Source: Chara braunii | Lineage: Eukaryota; Streptophyta; Charophyceae; Charales; Characeae | Length of the DNA stretch: 47,216 nt | Reading direction: 5' to 3' | Assembly: GCA_003427395.1 (NCBI GenBank) | Contig: BFEA01000028.1 | Coordinates: 319,569 to 366,784 of the forward strand | Shown: positions 32,456 to 43,852 of the stretch, piece by piece | Position numbering within the stretch: position 1 is the stretch's first letter | Layout: every line of letters starts with the position of its first letter | Position numbers and translations under genes: made by a program | The notes under the pieces: generated by a model | The model's input: only the letters and a program-made list of their open reading frames with translations | The model's database searches: none | Told to the model about the DNA's origin: nothing

Positions 32456-32851
32456 CGAGCTTCCTCAACCAGGCGAGGGTGAACAAAATCGCACTGTGAG
32501 CCGGAGTCTCATAAAGTGCGATACACCCTCATAAATGTCCCCCAGTGCATGAAAATGATGGGCAGGGTCCGATCACGGTCAGAGAGCAGAACGAGAAGAC
32601 GACGCAGGACGTTTATGTGTCTCGTGATTCACTCCTGACTGTGTGCAAAAGTGGGTACGTCTCGCAATCGCACTTGCGATAGTATAGCACCGAGAGATAA
32701 AACCCTCAAAGTGTGTGTAAGCCGACACTTAAGTGTCGACCCCTGAAATCATTGAGGGGCGCATGATTCTGGGTACCATATAGTACACCATCACTACGAC
32801 TGCTTGCGTATTCATGCATGGCTAGTTGATATGACAAAGCCTACGTCGCCG

Positions 32852-35576
32852 CAGTCGAGGGCGTCGGTTCCCGCATTTTTGCAAAGTTCGGAAGCCCTCT
32901 CGACCATGTCACGCAAGAGTAAAACATAAACAAAACAGAGTCAACTTGGGGACGACGCATAAATAATCCCATGAGCGACCAAGACGAGCGTAGTCGCGTT
33001 GTCCTTCGCCACTCTAGCCGGGTGCGTCTGCTGTACATCTCGTGGTCCCCTACGACAGCATAGGTTCTCGCGGGGCATAAACTTTCCTTCCCTAAGGGGG
33101 TTGTCACCACTCTTAGGGGTGTATCCCTACCGAACTACTAACCCACATACGAAAACTTTTATATGCAATCGTAGAGGTAAGTCAGCCGAGGGCGTTCGCT
33201 CGTTCGCCGTAGTATAGGAAACACTTGGTTAAACGCGGAGTGCACCCGAACGCCGTTCATTCCCTAGGGCGTTGATCTCCTAAGTACGGAGCGTACGTTG
33301 GTCGACTAGGACGGTCTTAACCAAGCGTGAAACCCATAAAATAATCTTAGTTTCTTGACAAGTTTTTGAAAACAAAACAGTAAAGTCAATACACCTTATG
33401 TCATATCACGCAAGATCGAGTTTTTAACTTGATGAAATGATTTGTCAAAGTTATTCCGAGTCTTCGCAGCCTATATGACGGAAGATATTTAAACTACCAT
33501 TTTCTGATACAGAAGGCTTAGCTCGCTATTGACAAAAAAAATAGAAAGCACCAACATTTGAACTTCTAGTTCATTGTTTGACTTGGTGACGTTTTTTTCC
33601 TCATTTCAATCAATTTACGCATGTCATACATTGGTACACGTTTAATTACCCCTCAATGCATAAGCATGATAGTGCAATCATCGGGGCAATCCATATATTA
33701 TCCATCCAGTTGGTTGTATCTACAATTTTTTTTTTTTTTTAATTACCATCGGAGAGTCATATAGACATGAGTCTATCACAGGGACACTCAACACGGCACC
33801 TGAATATCATAAGAGACGTATCTAGCAGAGATAGAGTTGTCAACCCTCGCGGGCCTCAGCTTTAGTCTGGTCGAGTCGTGCGAGCTCCTCGTCATTAAAC
33901 GTCAAGGTGGTAATGCATCTGCCCTGCATGACCCGAACCATCCGTGTACCATAGAGGGAAGTCATCCAGGAGGCTAGCCTCCAAACTATGGGAGGAAACG
34001 GGTATCGCATCCGAAAGGGGTGCCTAGTCGTAGTGTCCCTAATCCGAATGACGTCGTAGCGCTCCCCAGATAGGGTAATTTTAACACTCACAATAACCAG
34101 AGAGAGGCATTAGAGGTTGCTCGCGCGATGAAAATACAAAGTATATCCATAAAGTTCATTCGGAAGTCGGGCCACATTGGTACGGACATTCTCAGGGAAG
34201 AATCATTGTCCATCTCTTAGTAACCAACTCAATGAGTGAGCGCATCATCTTGAACAAATAAAAGTCGCTCCGCGCGCCGAATCAGCCCTTCATCCAATAT
34301 GTCACGAATCAGCAAATACGTCACTTGAGTGAGATCCCGCCGTCCACTGACCATCTGCACAGGAAATGTAAGTCTTGGAGACGTTCCCCAATCTCATACG
34401 CCTCACAATCAAATGCGAAGACAGAAAAACGTTCAAAGTGAAAGATATTAAATTTATTTGCTCAAATTTATCTCACAAGATAGAGAAGACTGAAAGGACA
34501 TTGCTAATCATTCAACCATAGAAAAATATGAAGGAACATCCTGCTAATATCAGGAGCATCCTCCCTAATTTGATTCGTCTCATGACTTACGACGAGATTC
34601 ATATCTCTTAAGTCCCGGATCGGATTAGGAGGCGCAAAATCATATCGTACAATATGTTGTCCGTGCTATGCTGTAAGAACATAACTTCGTGGAGGATTCC
34701 TCACGCTTTCATCCCAAAATCGCGGTTCGTCTTGCTCCGGAAAAACTTCATGAGGGTTGTAAATCAATCGTCCTTTTTGTATCATACCGGCACGTGATCG
34801 TGTCAGCACTGCATTTCAATCGATCACCGCCTCGCGTATACTGAATAATCGAATAATCACCGCTTTTGTAGACATCTGGACTATACACTAATCTCTTTAC
34901 TCCAACTCCCTTTTTCCCCGGGTCGTGATTCTTCTGTCACAGTCCTACAGTGAAGGTAGTGCCTATTTGCACTCCATCCAATACTATTAGGTACATGAAT
35001 TGAGCTTTTTTTTGCACCAGCTCCCCATACGTATGTGACACCTAAGATGGCCACAAAAAAAAGGAACTGACTTCAGCCTTTCCCCACTTGAATACATGGA
35101 AAAATGACTACCCTTAGCTACGGAATACCCTACCCTCTAGAAAGTGGTATGTTATACCCCTCCTCCTCGCCCGAACACATTGTTTAGATTTCAGAAGTTG
35201 GGCTGGCTTCACCACGATACAGCGTGGTATTCCCCCGTTTGAACGATTCACTCTAGGTCAATAACAGAGTCGGCTCCTAAAGCAACGAACCCGTGCCCGA
35301 GATGCTTCCTAGAGAGAAGAAGTCTGAATCTCTAGATATAATCATTTTTACCTATACTTTTCACTGGGATTTGACTTGGACGAAATGAGAATAAGATAAA
35401 GAAAAATATTGAGATTGAAACTTCTTTTGGGAGGGCATAGAAAAATTTTTAGGTAGAACGGGATATTCCCTTAGAAAATATCAAATCCTTCTATTTTTTT
35501 TTTTAATCATAATTTTGTTTTCCTTTCTGCACCGAATATCCTTTTCCTTTTCCAATGTGTTGTTCTTTACATGACA
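32852..35576 (-). repeat. Chromovirus copy 2 LTR (2.7 kb)
   Basis: Intact version of the LTR that is split in copy 1. In element orientation it begins TGTCATG and ends near CTCGACTG (CGACA in copy 1). It serves as the uninterrupted reference that defines the nested insertion at 19,154-26,493. T-run at 33,726-33,740. No coding content. Confidence 0.85.
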
Positions 35577-35899
35577 ATAAATAATTGCAATAAATGTCTT
35601 TGTGGATAACACTCAGTGCTATCCTACAAGCCATATAATGCAAATTATATATCATTATCCTATAACATTTTACAACAAAACATACATCAAGTAACAACAT
35701 ACATTTTCACAGAGAGTTTCATAACATTCCAGTGTAAAAATATTCTAAAATTTGTATTGCATCACATTGCATTGAAAAATGATAAGCAATCATTCAAAAT
35801 TAGAAGTCGAAATAAAATTTTTAATCCATCCATAAATATTTCACAAAACTTTCTATGAACAAAAGTCGTAGATATTATTAATTATTACAAAACATGGAA

Positions 35900-37260
35900 C
35901 CATAGACCTCAAATTAAATCCAAAAAAAAAAAAAAATCAAAGTTAAATCCTCTCTTTGTCCGATCTTAGATAATAGTCAGTAATTAATGATCCCAAGTAT
36001 AAAAATAATAAAAGAAGAAAAACAACTCTTCCATCATCTCTCAACGAAGTTTTATATCTAGTGAATCTTTTTATTAAGTCCTTGGAATGAATATCCGCAG
36101 ATGCAATCCTGATATCCAGTTCCGTCATCAAGCCTCATTCAATTCCTTAATCTCATAAACCTCATAATCAAATTTTCTAACAATGCGATAGGGCCCCAAC
36201 CATCAATTATTCAGTTTTCGATACCATCGTTTTTCCAAGGATGTGTCATAAAGAAGAACAATATCCCTAACTTTCAATGGTACCTTACAAATACGGGGTT
36301 GCTTGTCTCATCTTTCTTTATCTGTCTGTCAACTCTCTGAAGTAGAAGCAACGACCTCCTCAACCCTTTCCCCAGTCACCATCACATATTTTTCCCTTAA
36401 TTCCAACAACTCTTTCGTTCAAAGCTTCGTTTTCACATCCTACTTTCATCAAGTGGTCGGGAAACTCTCAATTGGAAAAGTTGCATGTTGCCCAAACCAC
36501 AATGTGACTGAAGCATACCCAGGAGTCCGCTTAATAGTGACATTCTCATCAAAGGATGTTGTCCTAAAATATATTGGTCATCTTGACAGATTACCTGCAC
36601 ACCATTTGACCAGAAAATTTGTTAGAATGGCATGTCTACGCTCAACTGACGCATTTGTCGGGGGATGTGCCATTGTAGTATAGCTAAAGCTTACTCAAAG
36701 TTTCTTCCAAAGTGCTTGCACTTCCCCAGTCAGAAACTCACCACTTCGGTCCATAACAAATTATCTGATAAATGGGTACCGAAGATAATGCTCTTCAATA
36801 CATTCTGCCAAAACCTGCCTAGTACGCTCATGAATGACACAACCATCAACGAACCCTTGCATCGAATATATATCTATACCTATTAATCCCATGTGGCATA
36901 ACCAATAGATCAAGGTGCACCACAACTCCCGACTCAGCTACATAGCGTGAATTAAGTGGTTCAACAAAACACATATTAGATCATCTTTGACAATGAAGAT
37001 AAGATTTAGAAAAGCCAATTACTATCTTGCTCATCCCTTCCTGAAAATAAAGATGTTGAATATTTTTCAATGTGATACGTGCAATTTATGTTCGCCTGCC
37101 ACCCCATCATGTAGGGCTGCAATCACATCAAGTTGTCGTACAACCCCACATACCACTCTCGTTGGACTTCTTAAAGAGATAACTATATCGTACGACGAAG
37201 TCCTTGCTCTTTTGGCAAACAGCTGGATCCACTTCATCCTCTCTCTACTCACCATTCAAC
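35900..37260 (-). pseudogene. Element 3: integrase
   Basis: Minus-strand pieces, high to low. ALHDGVAGEHKLHVSH (about 37,070-37,120) is the histidine part of the finger. GIDIYSMQGFVDGCVIHERTRQVLAECIEEHYL (about 36,780-36,880) follows. FVMDRSGEFLTGEVQALWKKL (about 36,690-36,760) has the second acidic position. MAHPPTNASVERRHAIL (about 36,620-36,670) has the Glu. A C-terminal part reads VRDIVLLYDTSLEKRWYRKLNN and WLGPYRIVRKF (about 36,175-36,280). The last contains the GPY element. Many stops interrupt. The lower limit is approximate. Confidence 0.75.
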
Positions 37261-38270
37261 CACATCTCCATCAATCTATACTCCCCGTCATATTCTCCTT
37301 CTCTGAAAGTTCCCTGATGACACTGCCTTCCCTTTCTTCATTCATCATCTTCAGGCGGTCCTCGTGAATCACGGAATGCACAAGAACAAACATCTTCCCA
37401 ACGATCTTAAAAATTTCATCAACTTGCTCATGCCCATGTTCAATCATTAATAGTTCTTTGATAAGTTCGACTTCATTAGATAAAGTCAAACTCATCATTT
37501 GTTCTGAGGTTCTCTTCCCCCATGGGTCCTCCTAAATGAATGACTCCCCCATCACTAGTTCTGATCGCACATTATAGAAACTAGGAGCATTCCAAATAAT
37601 TTTTTCATTTCGGGTTGTTGCATCTGCCAAGTAATTATATGAATTGATACTCAATTGTAACTCTTCTCCTTCCAAGAATTCATCAACAGGGACGAAATCC
37701 TCTGCCTGATCTGTCGAGTCCCAATCAACACGACTCAATCCATCTACGCGATTCTGAGTGCCTGAAATGCGTTCAATTTCAAAATCAAACATAAAAATGT
37801 ACATCAGTCATCGAGCAATGGTTGGATCTGAAGAAGAACAGTTCTTCAGCGACCGAGCTAGAGCCGTAAGATCAACTCGTAAAATAAATCGTCTGCCAAA
37901 CACATAATTCCTAAAGATACAAAGACAGTGAAACATTGAGAGAGTTTTCTTTTTGAACTGAGAATAGTTTCACTCAGCAACATTCAGAGTTTTACTTTCA
38001 AATCTCAAGGGTCGTTCTCGTCCTTCCTCATCCTTTTGAATTAGGACCCCACTTAAAGTCGTGGGACATGCATCGGTCTCGATGATTAAAGGACGTCTTA
38101 GATCATCATCAAAATAAGAAACTCTCAAAATCAAACCGCCCTCTCGAAACTCAACCTTGATATCCTCAACAGTTGCCTGATGCTTCGCTCCTCATTTCCA
38201 GATCTGATTTTTGCGTGCTAATTTCTGCAAGTGTTTCATTCTCGCTACAAACCCACATATAAAGATACGT
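37261..38270 (-). pseudogene. Element 3: RNase H region and linker to integrase
   Basis: The frame at 37,532-37,804 begins MFDFEIERISGTQNRVDGLSRVDWD, the terminal strand and DGLSR signature at the end of Ty3 RNase H. Upstream to about 38,270 the frame is broken but matches the RNase H position. An acidic linker (37,271-37,498) leads to the integrase. Confidence 0.75.
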
Positions 38271-39324
38271 AAAAATCCGTAAGTTTCAAGGAAGCTTCGA
38301 ACGTCGATAATAGATCTGATGGAGTAGGTCATTCCAAGATTTTATTAGTCTTCTTGACATTTGACCGACGACCTTTTTCATCGCAAAGAAATCTCAGTAT
38401 TATCTTCTTCCTCATACAATGTTTTAATTTAACCCTTCTAGTTGTGAGATTATACTCCTTTAATTTTCTCAGGATTTTTTTCACATTACTGATGTGTTCC
38501 TAAACGAACTTTCGAACGTCGGGTAACACTTCAGTCTCATCCTTGACGTGAGGTTCTGGGATGACCAATTCATCGATATATAGAGAGGTCACGTACAAAC
38601 AAAGCGGTTGTATGACCCTCATCATATACCTTTGCACAATCGCGACAACATTTGTCCAACCTTGTGGTGCCACGCACATATGAAGCAGTCCTCGAGGCGT
38701 ATGCATCGCCGTCATAGGTCGATCTGCCGTATACAGCGGAAATTGGTCATACCCAGAAAACAAATCAATTAGGGTGATGATGGGTTTGCCTGCACAAAAT
38801 TCTGAGAGTTGATATGCGTTCAGAAGTATGCCCGCATCATGAACCGTCACAGAATTATACTTCTACAGGTTCTGAACCCACCGCAAATCTTCATTCGGCT
38901 TAATGAAGCAGAACCAATAAGATGCATACGGTCCGTACAAATAATCAGTCACCTTTGTCCGAATTCTTCCGTCAAGATAATCAACAACTTTTTTGTGATC
39001 CTCCGGATTCGGATATCGTGGACCCCTCACATTCCATGGTTGATGTGACACTGTATGAATACAGATCATTGGGATCATGTCGACGTCCAGCCTTCCACGC
39101 TCATCATCATCAAAGGCATAAACCAGATGAATCCCCTTCATAACATCGATAAAAAATTTAGTTTCCTCCTTGCTGAGGAGATCATCCTCCCCAATAATCC
39201 TCTCCTTGATCCTTTCTTCAGTCAGCCGATACGGTCCATTTTCACCCTTCTCTTTCATTGCACTGATCCACTTATATTCCTCTTTATAATACATTTTTTT
39301 TTCTTTAGTGATTAGGAGAGGCAT
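38271..39324 (-). pseudogene. Element 3: reverse transcriptase
   Basis: Fingers: YASYWFCFIKPNEDLRWVQNL (about 38,865-38,930), then a stop. Motif A block: GKPIITLIDLFSGYDQFPLY (about 38,730-38,790), catalytic Asp present. RPMTAMHTPRGLLHMCVAPQGW (about 38,655-38,720) precedes motif C at about 38,560-38,590, which reads YIDEL: the second catalytic aspartate is replaced by Glu. The stretch after that (about 38,300-38,480) is the connection. The region 39,000-39,324 is the usual acidic lead-in with WNVRGPRYPNPEDHKKV. Confidence 0.88.
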
Positions 39325-39641
39325 CGACCGTGCCTTCTCGCCTACTTTCTTATACTTTCTCTACGACTCAACGCCGAGTCTCCGCCCTAAAAAAAAAACC
39401 TTTGCCTGGTCGAAGGCGGTGACTCCTCCACACGGGAGTCATTCGGTCGATAAGCGAGGTGCATAGTCCCCACACCTCCTTCCTCGGTCACAACCTTTGT
39501 GAGGGTTTGTACCAAGCTTGGATCGATCGCAGGGTATGTCGATACAAAATCAATTGCCTGCGAGATATCTGGAAATGTCAAGGAAAATTCTTAAGGATCA
39601 TACTCCTCCTCAAATGACTCATTTTCCTTCCTCATCTTTTT
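39325..39641 (-). pseudogene. Element 3: linker between protease and RT
   Basis: Minus-strand frame 39,387-39,581 holds a Ser/Thr/Glu-rich stretch without domain motifs, between retropepsin and RT in the expected place. Confidence 0.5.
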
Positions 39642-40439
39642 TTATTCTAAAAAGGTGTACGACTCGAGATTCAACCGGTTTCGCGAATTTTCCAGTCTGG
39701 TGTTTGCACACCTTACCGCCTCGTAGTAGCTGCAAACCGGGTCGCACAAAGTCACAAACATAATACCATCGTATTTGTTGATTGTTATGTTTTCTGTTGG
39801 ACACAAAAATGATTTTTCCAAAAGCACCTCGTGCTCCACCTTTGACAAAATATAAAAATATGCTCGCGCCTTGACCTTCCCAACTGTAACCATCACGCCA
39901 CTAACCGTACTACAAAACTACGTCGCACCGCTGACCCCAACCAAAAATCCGAAGTCGTTAAAATTTATTTGCACTCCGGCTTCAATTGCACGTCTCTCCC
40001 TCATTATATTCATCCCGGCCCCATCATTCACAAGGGTAGAAAATTCTCCAAGGCCTATACGGACGTTCATATGTCCTGTGGCTACACATTGCCCGTCCAT
40101 TTTCGTCCCAGGAGGAACCCAGTTAGCCTCTGGAGGAATAATTTCTCCAAGCTTAACTATCATGACCTTCTTTTATGTGATTCGTTGCTTGAATTCCTCG
40201 CGGAGTTTTGGCGAAACAGCCAGGATCTCCTTCAAAGTGATCAGATCACGCTGGCTTTCCAAGATCCGATTCACGAGTTGCTCAAAATCAATCCATTTTT
40301 CAATCGGGATTGTGTATATTCTTTTTTTTGCGAGGCTCTTCTTCTTCAACCTCTGCCCTCTCTTTCTCCAGGTTCCTTTCCATAGCCCGCAGCCTCGCCT
40401 GCTGCTCATCTTCTGCACGCAATCTTTCATCCTTCTCAT
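39642..40439 (-). pseudogene. Element 3: aspartic protease with preceding helical region
   Basis: Two frames. 40,173-40,439 gives EQLVNRILESQRDLITLKEILAVSPKLREEFKQR, the conserved helical region ahead of the protease in this lineage. 39,918-40,163 gives NVRIGLGEFSTLVNDGAGMNIMRE, with the retropepsin strand followed by the catalytic region. The usual Asp-Thr/Ser-Gly is here altered to Asn-Asp-Gly. 39,642-39,896 gives SGVMVTVGKVKARAYFYIL and LLEKSFLCPTENITINKYDG, the second half. The enzyme is damaged at its active site. Confidence 0.8.
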
Positions 40440-42210
40440 TGTCTTCCTCCGCTATCGGAATGGGTTCCTCTTCCTGAGGTCCTTTTGAACTTTCCTCTGA
40501 CGAAGGTTATGGTTGGGAATTTTTTCTTCCCTTTCGAGTCTGTACCATTATGGTCGGTGTTCCCCACTTAAGTAAAGACCGGGACATCACCATTGGTCGA
40601 ACTAATGACATTGCCCCTGACACTGAAGTGGTAGCAGGTACTGACTCATCTTGTCCTTCAGTTCCCCATCCACCAAACAGGAACACATTTGGAAGGTTGG
40701 GTCAGACTTCCTCCATGTCCAGGCACAACCGCACAATGGAATCCCGACACTTGCTCAATCTCTTAGTTACTTTCTGAGCTCGACAAATAATATTCTCCTT
40801 CTTCTTCTCCATTTCCTTCTCTTCAAATTCATTAACTTCCAAAGAAGCGATTGCTTCCTCCAACTCAAAAAGACTCGTCTTTTCTGCGAGGCCAAACAGA
40901 ATGTGGTCGGAAGAGGACGACCCATCTGCTGAAAAACTTCTTTCCTCATCCCCCTTTCAATATTTTGGTCGATGAAATTTCCTTCAAAGTCGAAAACTTC
41001 ACATCAGATGGTCGTGAAAACTATTTTCTCATTTTCGTCCTTGACCAAAATTTGAAAAAAACGGACAATGTGACCCTTCATATCACAATATTTGCAAACA
41101 TAATCCTTCTGTTAGTTTCCACTTCCTCCTCCATTTCCTCGGCCTCTACCACGGCCTCGACCACCTTGTGGTTGACTTTGCTGACCCTGGCCTTGTTGGC
41201 ATTGGTCCCCCTGTCGCTCACCGTTTCCATTCCCTCCACCCTTGCTACTTTTCTCGCGCTTTCGAGAAGTACTCGGCCCTCCTCGAATTTGATTAAAGGT
41301 TTTTCTCTCAGCCTTGGTTAATTTTCAAGGAGGCTCTCCTTCCTCCTTACTGTCACTTTCACTACTACTCTCCTAAATGACTGACTCTTTCTCTTTTCTC
41401 TTTCCTTTTTTCACTTAGGCCACCATCACCTGGAGTTTTAACCGTTCCTCTCTCATGCTGGCCATCCTCTCTTTCATATCTGCCAATTTCTTATAAACCT
41501 CTTTATCCTTATCTTCTCCCAAGTGCACCCTCTCCTGATCCTCTTTCTGCTGCTTCAACAAACAGTAGAGTATCTGGTCAAAGTTTCCTGCCAACGAGTT
41601 TTCTCGAATCTTGGGTTAGTCGTACCGTCCTTGCATACCTTTGAACAACTTTCGTTGTTCCACCCCCGAGATGTTATCCAAAAAGATAAGGCAACGATCC
41701 TCATCTGGAAGGTCAGGAATCAGCCGCGCCACGTGCTCGAATTCCATCTGATTCAATAAATTTTTTATCGTACCGAAATTCCTTCGACTAACCTTTCGTA
41801 GATCGAGCCAAATCCAACAATTGGTCACCCAATTGGTATTTCTCTAACAATTTTCCCTTGAATTCCGGTCAATCCTGCGAGGTCCGCAACAACTCCTCCA
41901 CTTCGTCCTTGTACGTCACCTTGCAATACATTTTCACCATTCGCAACATCTTTTCATTTGACCACTCATAACAGTTTCCCAACTGTTCAAACTTATCTGC
42001 CCATCCCGATGCGTTATTGCCATCGAATAATGAAACTCCGACCTTTGGGAATTGTTCCTTCTGGGACTGTTGAATGATCCTCGCGAGTTCTCGAATATCA
42101 TTCCTCCTCTCGTCCTGATTGTCGTTGTTATTCGGAACCCCAACCATCTTGAGTGATAAGATCACAACAATACATTTCCAAGAATCAGTTAGTTCCCTTG
42201 GAAAATTCAA
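40440..42210 (-). pseudogene. Element 3: gag
   Basis: Starts near 42,150 with MVGVPNNNDNQDERRNDI and ends with the frame break at about 41,870. It continues with NLLNQMEFEHVARLIPDLPDEDRCLIFLDNISGVEQRKLFKGM (41,616-41,790), the capsid-like helical region. A charged coiled-coil stretch (about 41,410-41,560) and a Gly/Gln/Arg-rich stretch (about 41,125-41,260) follow. At about 41,070-41,110 is the zinc knuckle CKYCDMKGHIVRFF, whose final Cys is replaced by Phe. It then ends in a basic tail. Frames shift at least four times. Gag assembles the particle and packages RNA. Confidence 0.78.
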
Positions 42211-42366
42211 ATAATACTTCTCATTACTTTTTTTTTCCCTCTTTTTATTTTTACCTTTGGGATCAAATTACTAACATTTTCTAAGGCCAAACAAAAATGA
42301 GAGTTACTTTTCATTCCTTTAATCACCTAAGTGTCGTTCCGCTAGGGACAACGGTAGTTTGGCGTT

Positions 42367-42385
42367 ATCCCCGGAAACGGCGCCA
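42367..42385 (-). promoter_or_regulatory. Primer-binding site, tRNA-Asp type
   Basis: The minus strand reads TGGCGCCGTTTCCGGGGAT, complementary to the 3' end of plant tRNA-Asp (GTC) as I know it, with one mismatch. It lies 2-3 bases inside the LTR edge on the minus strand. This is the site where reverse transcription of element 3 would begin, and it fixes the element orientation. Confidence 0.82.
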
Positions 42386-42387
42386 CC

Positions 42388-42560
42388 TTTCGAGCGCATC
42401 GGCTCCCGCCTTTTTGCAAAGTGCGGGAGCTCTCCCGACCATGTCACGCAGGAGTAAAACATAAACAAAACAGAGTCTCGGGAACGACGCATAAATAATC
42501 CTACGAGCCGCCGAAACGGCCACGGTCGCGTTGTCCCTTTGTTACTCTGGCCGGGTGCAA
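42388..42560 (-). repeat. Element 3 LTR, 3' end only
   Basis: About 170 bp. It shares CGAGCGCATCGGCTCCCGCC, the ACATAAACAAAACAGAGTC block, ACGACGCATAAATAATCC and CCGGGTGC with the chromovirus LTRs at 18,244 and 32,852 and with the nested insertion at 19,154. Beyond about 42,560 similarity is lost, so the 5' LTR is truncated. Confidence 0.8.
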
Positions 42561-42845
42561 CAAGCTATTCGTGAAAAGTGGGCAAAAAAAAAGTTCAGTT
42601 TGCAAAATCCACAACTTGAATGTTTTCCATAGAAAACTATTTTCGGTCAAACGCAATGTGACTCGTTGCTCATATGTCACCACAACTTTGAGGAAATTTC
42701 AGGAAAACCTATTTTTAAAAAAAACGAAAAAGCTTGTTGAAAAAAAAAAAAAAAAGTTTTTATATAAATTATGAGTATAGCCACTGTTGTGGTTATAAGA
42801 AGATGTATCACCGATGGCACTGCGAAGACAACGAAACAGGAAAAG
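42561..42845. other. Non-coding AT-rich stretch
   Basis: No recognisable feature. A-run at 42,740-42,755. Confidence 0.4.
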
Positions 42846-43395
42846 GGTCCCACGTGTAGGGGCCCCTGCATGCATAGGGAGGGGCGCATGCATAGAGCCC
42901 CCCCATATATATAGGGGGTCCACTGTATGCATATAGAGCAGCTTACATGGGGGCCCAGAAGGGGGGGCCTGCAAGGATCCCCGCATATGGGGGGGCCCCT
43001 CCATGCATATCTAGAGGGGGGGGCCGGTGCATGCATGGGGTATGCCCATATGAGGGGCCCCGACATGTATGGGGCCCTATGCACAGGGGAACCCCTTTAA
43101 CCATTCCTCCAATTCATATATCTCGATATGGGCTGACCCGCTATGTGAGGCATATATGGGCCCTCGTGCATAGGGGTCCCTCATGCTTGCATGACCTTCA
43201 GACATGCATTTTTCTTGGGGGTTTTGCATGCATGGGGGGACCCAATGCCCCCCATATATGGGGGACCCTGTATACGCGGGGGCCCTTATGTAAGTTGCAC
43301 ACATGCATGCCAACCCCCATGTATGGCGGCCCCCCAAGCACATGCATGCATTGGGGGGGGGGGCATATATGCCCCCAATTCATATATCTCAATAA
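42846..43395. repeat. G-run / ATGCAT-rich irregular minisatellite
   Basis: Dense mixture of G-runs and C-runs (4-10 bases) with ATGCAT, GCATGC, CATATATG and GGGGCCCC palindromes, repeating irregularly every 25-60 bp on both strands. Candidate G-quadruplex and cruciform former. Apparent open frames in it encode Cys/Gly/Pro/Met-His repeats and are not genes. Confidence 0.85.
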
Positions 43396-43486
43396 GCAAT
43401 GACAAACCAAAATTCGATACTTGTAAAATGCCATAAGTTTAATTTTGTTGTGATCCAGGGAAAAGTTTCATCCCAAATTGAACAAC

Positions 43487-43676
43487 CATTGCAACCTTCC
43501 ACTACCTTCAATCCCCTGCCTTTCGCTGCCGTCAATCCCCCACCTTCCCCCGACTTCTATCCCCCGCCTTCAATCTCCCGCCTTCAATCTCCCGCCTTCA
43601 ATCTCCCGCCTTCAATCCCCCAGCTCCCGCTACCTTCAATCCCCCACCTTTCCACGCCTTCCCCCCCCCCGCCTTC
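43487..43676. repeat. CCTTC-rich minisatellite, left outer array
   Basis: Irregular 8-17 bp units such as CTTCAATCTCCCGC and CCTTCAATCCCC. Same composition flanks each U2-like copy in both arms. Confidence 0.9.
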
Positions 43677-43760
43677 ACCTTTCTCGCCCTTTTGGCTAAG
43701 ATCAAATATAGTATCTGTTCTGATCAGTATAATATCTGATCCGTGACTCATTGGGCCGCT
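43677..43760 (+). pseudogene. U2 snRNA-derived fragment, copy a
   Basis: Matches the 5' half of plant U2 from the ACCTTTCTCG start through GCCCTTTTGGCTAAGATCAA, then the branchpoint-recognition region, stem-loop IIa and stem-loop IIb. Branchpoint-pairing bases read ATAGTA instead of GTAGTA. An A-rich tail follows (43,761-43,780). The 3' domains and any upstream snRNA promoter are absent. Confidence 0.9.
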
Positions 43761-43852
43761 AAAAAAAATAAAAAAATAAATCCCGCCACCTTCCTTTTGC
43801 CGCCTTCCCGCACCTTGCCCCACGTTCACTCCCGCACCTTGCCCCGCCTTCC

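Larger units (their letters stand above)
31134..32530 (-). pseudogene. Chromovirus copy 2: aspartic protease and linker, with internal duplication
   Basis: The triad position at 32,500-32,508 reads Asp-Ser-Gly, followed by SQCDFVHPRLVEEARLATF; a stop lies just before it. The retropepsin strand with LQTGYDF appears two or three times (about 31,610, 32,015 and 32,270) because about 254 bp is tandemly repeated. The Pro/Ser/Thr-rich linker to the RT follows (31,134-31,526). Acts on the polyprotein in intact relatives. Confidence 0.82.
30660..35576 (-). mobile_element. Chromovirus copy 2: 5' part of a Ty3/gypsy element (LTR, protease, RT)
   Basis: Minus strand, collinear with copy 1: LTR (35,576-32,852), short leader, protease, linker, then RT up to about 30,675, where it breaks off. 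Gag is missing exactly as in copy 1. The region near 31,540-32,450 holds a tandem duplication and an assembly gap. The element abuts element 3 at its LTR end. Confidence 0.88.
35577..42560 (-). mobile_element. Element 3: degenerate Ty3/gypsy retrotransposon with gag, protease, RT, RNase H and integrase
   Basis: Reading from 42,560 down on the minus strand: truncated LTR 3' end (42,560-42,388), tRNA-Asp-type PBS, gag, protease, RT, RNase H, integrase. No chromodomain is seen after the integrase. It is a different lineage from the chromovirus copies, with protein sequence that is not collinear. All frames are short and contain stops, so the copy is dead. The 3' LTR was not found; the chromovirus copy 2 LTR begins directly at its lower edge. 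Confidence 0.88.

Noticed and set aside
42677-43436. Several open frames of 80-150 codons in the G-run/ATGCAT region
   Set aside because: Translations are repeat-derived (Gly, Pro, Cys, Met-His), overlap on both strands and show no domain.
43677-43760. Functional U2 snRNA gene
   Set aside because: The 3' half is absent and no plant snRNA upstream element or TATA box precedes it; the same is true of the other three copies.
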